A DNA stretch of 45,222 bases from Streptomyces globisporus (GTDB taxonomy: Bacteria > Actinomycetota > Actinomycetes > Streptomycetales > Streptomycetaceae), in contig NZ_QWFA01000027.1 in the NCBI RefSeq assembly GCF_003501885.1, positions 1 through 45,222 of the forward strand, given 5' to 3'. Within the stretch, counting starts at the first letter, position 1. Each line of letters begins with the position of its first letter. The notes under the pieces were generated by a model. That model saw nothing but the letters and a program-made list of their open reading frames with translations. It had not been told where the DNA came from and made no database searches. Below, piece by piece: positions 42,381-45,222 of the stretch. Made by a program: the position numbers and the translations under genes.

Positions 42381-43619
42381 CTAAGGGCTGTTCGGCGCCG
42401 CGTCCGTGCCGTACCCCGTGTCCGAACCGTCGCGCGCGCCCTCGGGCAGCTCCGGGCGGGTGTACGTGGACAGCGGGGCGCCGCCGGGGTCGGGGCGTAC
42501 GGCCCCCAGCAGCGGGTTCGACGCCAGCGGTGAGACCTTGACCTTCGCCCCGGGGCGGGGCGCCTGCACCACCAGGCCGTCGCCGATGTACAGCGCCACA
42601 TGGGTCGCCTTCGGGAAGTAGATCACCAGGTCCCCGGGGCGCAGCGCGGACACCGGCACCCTCGGGAGCTGCTTCCACTGCTCCTGCGAGGTGCGCGGGA
42701 TCGTCCGCCCCGCCGCCGACCAGGCCCGGGACGTGAGCCCGGAGCAGTCGAAGGAGTCGGGTCCCTCGGCGCCCCACACGTACGGCTTGCCGATCTGCCG
42801 GACCGCGTACGCCACCGCGTCGCCGCCCTGCCGGGTGGGCGGCCGGGTGGAGCTGAGCGCCCCGGAGGCCACCAGCTCGCGCTGAGCCTTGTCCACGCCC
42901 TGCTGTTCGAGACCGGCGAGCTGGGTGATCTGTTCCTCGGAGAGCGTGGCGAGCAGCCCCTCGACCTCCCTGAGTTTGCCGTTCACGGCGTCGCGCTGCT
43001 TCTTCTGTCGCGCGGCGAGCTTCTTCTGCTGGTCCAGCGCCTTGCGGGAGGCGGCGGCCAACCGGTCGGCGCGCCGGGCGGAGTCGGTGAGCCGGTCCAC
43101 CGTCGCCGCACGGTTCGCCGCCAGCCGCCCCACGACGTGGCTCTGGTCCAGGGCCCGCTGGGGGTCGTGCGCCAGGAGCAGCCGGAGGTACGCGGAGAAC
43201 TCCGTACGCCCCTGGTACTGCTCCCGGGCCAGCCGCCCGGCGTCCCCGCGGCTCATCTCCAGTGCGGCCCGCGCCTTCGCCAGGTCCGCGTTCACCTTCT
43301 TCAGCCGGGCGGTGCGCTGCTTCAGCTTCTCGGCGGTGGCGTTGTAGGTCTCGCTCGCCTCCTCCGCCGCCCGGTAGCGGGTCTGGAGCTCGCGCAGCAG
43401 GGCGGCGACGCTTCTGGGTGCCTCGGGGGCGGCGAGGGCGGTCTCGGCGTCGACCTCGGCCGCGTTCTCGTCCGTCGTGTCCGTGTCCGTGGTGTCCGTC
43501 GCGTCGGCTTCCTCGGACGGTACGGGGCCGGGCTCGGCCGATGCGACGGTGGCCGGCGAGACCGTGAGCGCCGTCGTCAGCACGGTCGCGCAGACCGCGC
43601 GCAGGAGCCTGCCTGACAC
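42381..43619 (-). CDS. Secreted NlpC/P60 peptidoglycan hydrolase
   Basis: Exported protein of 412 residues. The signal peptide is followed by an acidic Thr/Asp-rich stretch. A long coiled-coil region (about 70-255) follows, as in RipA-like and other NlpC/P60 proteins. The C-terminal NlpC/P60 domain (about 275-375) has the nucleophile cysteine in DSFDCSGLTSRAW, the histidine in ATHVALYIGDG and VQAPRPG, consistent with D,L-endopeptidase activity on peptide stems. GTG 43619 is supported by GGAGGTGAT six bases before it. The PQQ-type gene lies upstream on the same strand, after a gap of 167 bp. Confidence 0.94.
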   Translation of the reverse strand: MSGRLLRAVCATVLTTALTVSPATVASAEPGPVPSEEADATDTTDTDTTDENAAEVDAETALAAPEAPRSVAALLRELQTRYRAAEEASETYNATAEKLKQRTARLKKVNADLAKARAALEMSRGDAGRLAREQYQGRTEFSAYLRLLLAHDPQRALDQSHVVGRLAANRAATVDRLTDSARRADRLAAASRKALDQQKKLAARQKKQRDAVNGKLREVEGLLATLSEEQITQLAGLEQQGVDKAQRELVASGALSSTRPPTRQGGDAVAYAVRQIGKPYVWGAEGPDSFDCSGLTSRAWSAAGRTIPRTSQEQWKQLPRVPVSALRPGDLVIYFPKATHVALYIGDGLVVQAPRPGAKVKVSPLASNPLLGAVRPDPGGAPLSTYTRPELPEGARDGSDTGYGTDAAPNSP

Positions 43620-43786
43620 GACATCACCTCCGTGACGGAGACGCGGCCCGGCAACGGGCCCGTCCATAAGTGAGCGAATCCTATTAATCCGGTCACTCGA
43701 TGACGGGTGATGCAAGCACCGTGCGGCGCGCCGCACGGGGCATCCCCCGGACGGCGGCGGTGATGACGTAAGGGTGTCGGTCTGCC

Positions 43787-45222
43787 TCAGGCCACCGGGA
43801 AGGCGTAGAAGGACCGGTCCCGCTGGACGACGACGGTCTTGCCGAAGGCGAGCGTCCGATACGAGGCGCGGACGGTCTCGCCCTTCGGGTCGGCCGACCC
43901 GATGTCCTGGAACTTCCACAGCCGCTCGCCGTCGGCCGCCGAGAACGCCGTGACCTGGACGGCGTCGGAGGCGATCAGGGTCTTCTCGCTGCCGCTCAGC
44001 GTGAGCGAGGGGGCGGGGCCGGTGCCCGGCACCTCGGTGGAGCGGCGCCACACGAGCCGGCCGCTCTCCCGCTCCACCGCGCCGACCAGCCGACTGCGTT
44101 CGGTGGTATGGATCAGGGGCCCGGCGATCAGCGGGGTGCCGAACCACGAACCGGCACTGCCCTCGACGCGCCACAGCGGCTTCGTCGTGTCCGCCTCGAA
44201 GGCCTGGAGGTCCTGGCCGACCGCCGCGTACAGCGTTCCGTCCTCGTCGCCGGAGGTGGCGGCCTCCAGGGAGGCCGCGCCGTACTGCCTGGTCCACAGC
44301 AGCTTGCCGGTCTTCTGGTCGAACGAGCGGACCGACCCCTTCCCCTTGGCCTTCTTGACCTCGGCCGCCGTCAGACTGGCCGCGTCCTGCCGTACGAGGA
44401 CGTCGGCGGAGCGCTCCGCGACCACCCGGTAGGCGGGGGTGCCGGGGGCTCGGCCCGCGGGCACGGGGGTGCGCCACAGCTCCTTGCGCTGCACGATGTC
44501 GTACGCGAAGAAGTAGGCCTCGACGACTTCCTTGTCCTTGCCCTTCTTCTTGCCCTTCTTCGGCTTCGGGGCCTTCACGGTGACCGTGTGCGACCCGGTG
44601 AACCAGATGACCGGCCCGGAACTCCCGGCCAGCCGCCCGACGGTGAGGCCCGGCAGGTCGTCGAAGGCCTCGGTGTAGCGCACGCGGTGCACGACCTTGC
44701 CGTTCTTCGGCGACAGCCACAGGAACTCCGTCGGGCTCGCCACGAAGACCAGATCGGCGCCCGCCGCCAGCGCGGCCTGCCCCTTCGCCCCGTCCGCACG
44801 CTGCCACAGTCGCTTGCCGGTGCGCAGGTCCACGGCGCTGGCCTGGCTCTCGCTGGTCACCACGAGCAGCTTGTCCTGCCAGAGCGCGGTGGTGAGCGGG
44901 GACGACTCGGAGGCCGGGTGCGCGTAGATCCAGCGCGGTTCGGGTGCCTGGCCGGGGAGCGTACGGCGGGGCTCGGGCGCGGGCTTGTCGTCCGTCGCCC
45001 GGGCGGTGTCGCCGGACCCGAGCGCGGCGACCGAACCGCCGCCCACGATCAGCCCGCCGACGGCCGCCGCCGCGATGGTCAGCAGGGTCCGGCGGCTCGC
45101 GGCGGGGTCGGGCGCCGGGGCCGGTGCGGGCGGCAGCGGCAACGACACCATCGGCCCCTGGCCTGGACCGCCCGGCCCCGCGGGACCGGCCGGGAGCGCG
45201 GCGGCGGGGTACGGGGCGGGCC
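43787..45222 (-). CDS. PQQ-type beta-propeller protein, membrane-anchored (5' end beyond window)
   Basis: At least 478 residues are visible. A transmembrane or signal-anchor segment (RTLLTIAAAAVGGLIVGGG) follows a Pro/Ala-rich cytoplasmic tail. The extracytoplasmic part has PQQ-like repeats: SAVDLRTGKRLWQRADG, then SFDQKTGKLLWTRQYG and FSAADGERLWKFQDIG. A Lys-rich insertion (KAPKPKKGKKKGKDKE) interrupts one blade. An ATG at 45151 exists, but the frame is open upstream with more Pro/Gly-rich coding sequence (PAGPAGPGGPGQGP) to the edge, so the true start is probably outside. Function unknown; no catalytic residues. Confidence 0.85.
   Translation of the reverse strand, partial: PAPYPAAALPAGPAGPGGPGQGPMVSLPLPPAPAPAPDPAASRRTLLTIAAAAVGGLIVGGGSVAALGSGDTARATDDKPAPEPRRTLPGQAPEPRWIYAHPASESSPLTTALWQDKLLVVTSESQASAVDLRTGKRLWQRADGAKGQAALAAGADLVFVASPTEFLWLSPKNGKVVHRVRYTEAFDDLPGLTVGRLAGSSGPVIWFTGSHTVTVKAPKPKKGKKKGKDKEVVEAYFFAYDIVQRKELWRTPVPAGRAPGTPAYRVVAERSADVLVRQDAASLTAAEVKKAKGKGSVRSFDQKTGKLLWTRQYGAASLEAATSGDEDGTLYAAVGQDLQAFEADTTKPLWRVEGSAGSWFGTPLIAGPLIHTTERSRLVGAVERESGRLVWRRSTEVPGTGPAPSLTLSGSEKTLIASDAVQVTAFSAADGERLWKFQDIGSADPKGETVRASYRTLAFGKTVVVQRDRSFYAFPVA

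Overview
The window looks like chromosomal core DNA from a Streptomyces or a close relative. It has very high G+C, frequent GTG/TTG starts, many ATGA start/stop overlaps, a nickel superoxide dismutase with its maturation protease, a fused 2-oxoglutarate decarboxylase/dehydrogenase, and a four-gene conservon (histidine-kinase-like protein, roadblock protein, DUF742 protein, GTPase). From memory, the gene order (sodN, amino-acid ABC transporter, malic enzyme, sucA/kgd, two-component pair, lon) resembles the SCO5254 to SCO5294 stretch of S. coelicolor. That is recollection, not a search. I see no tRNA, rRNA, insertion sequence, prophage, CRISPR array or large biosynthetic cluster.

Left part (1-9.5 kb): a leftward run of tightly coupled genes encodes a secreted DUF1023 hydrolase, a membrane acyltransferase, a NarL-type two-component pair, a DUF1266 protein and the start of an unknown gene. 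Next come a decayed aminoglycoside-phosphotransferase fragment, a MerR regulator divergent from a SulP anion transporter (shared 24-bp palindrome, long leader with a possible 14-codon leader peptide), and a cysteine-containing protein of unknown function.

Middle left (9.6-20.8 kb): sodN and sodX are divergent, and sodX overlaps tail-to-tail with a CGNR-type gene. They are followed by a methyltransferase, a three-gene polar amino-acid ABC operon, a malic enzyme, a zinc-type dehydrogenase, a secreted GH5 glycosidase and a GNAT acetyltransferase. A two-gene unit follows: a 69-residue helix-turn-helix protein and a Clp N-domain protein, under a promoter that appears leaderless and carries two operator copies.

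Middle right (20.8-35.2 kb): a long PadR regulator with its DUF4097 partner, an unknown protein, DUF6104, the 2-oxoglutarate enzyme, an OmpR-type two-component pair, a spermidine-synthase-like protein, Lon protease (with candidate ClgR and HspR sites), a lipoprotein polysaccharide deacetylase and a MarR regulator.

Right part (35.2-45.2 kb): a PP2C-like protein diverges from a conservon operon that runs into a styrene-monooxygenase-type flavoprotein. Converging on it are an NlpC/P60 cell-wall hydrolase and a PQQ-type beta-propeller protein whose N-terminus lies beyond the window. Most of the window is conserved housekeeping. The less ordinary parts are the HTH/Clp_N unit, the SulP leader, the sodN 3' region, the conservon/monooxygenase operon and the decayed resistance gene.
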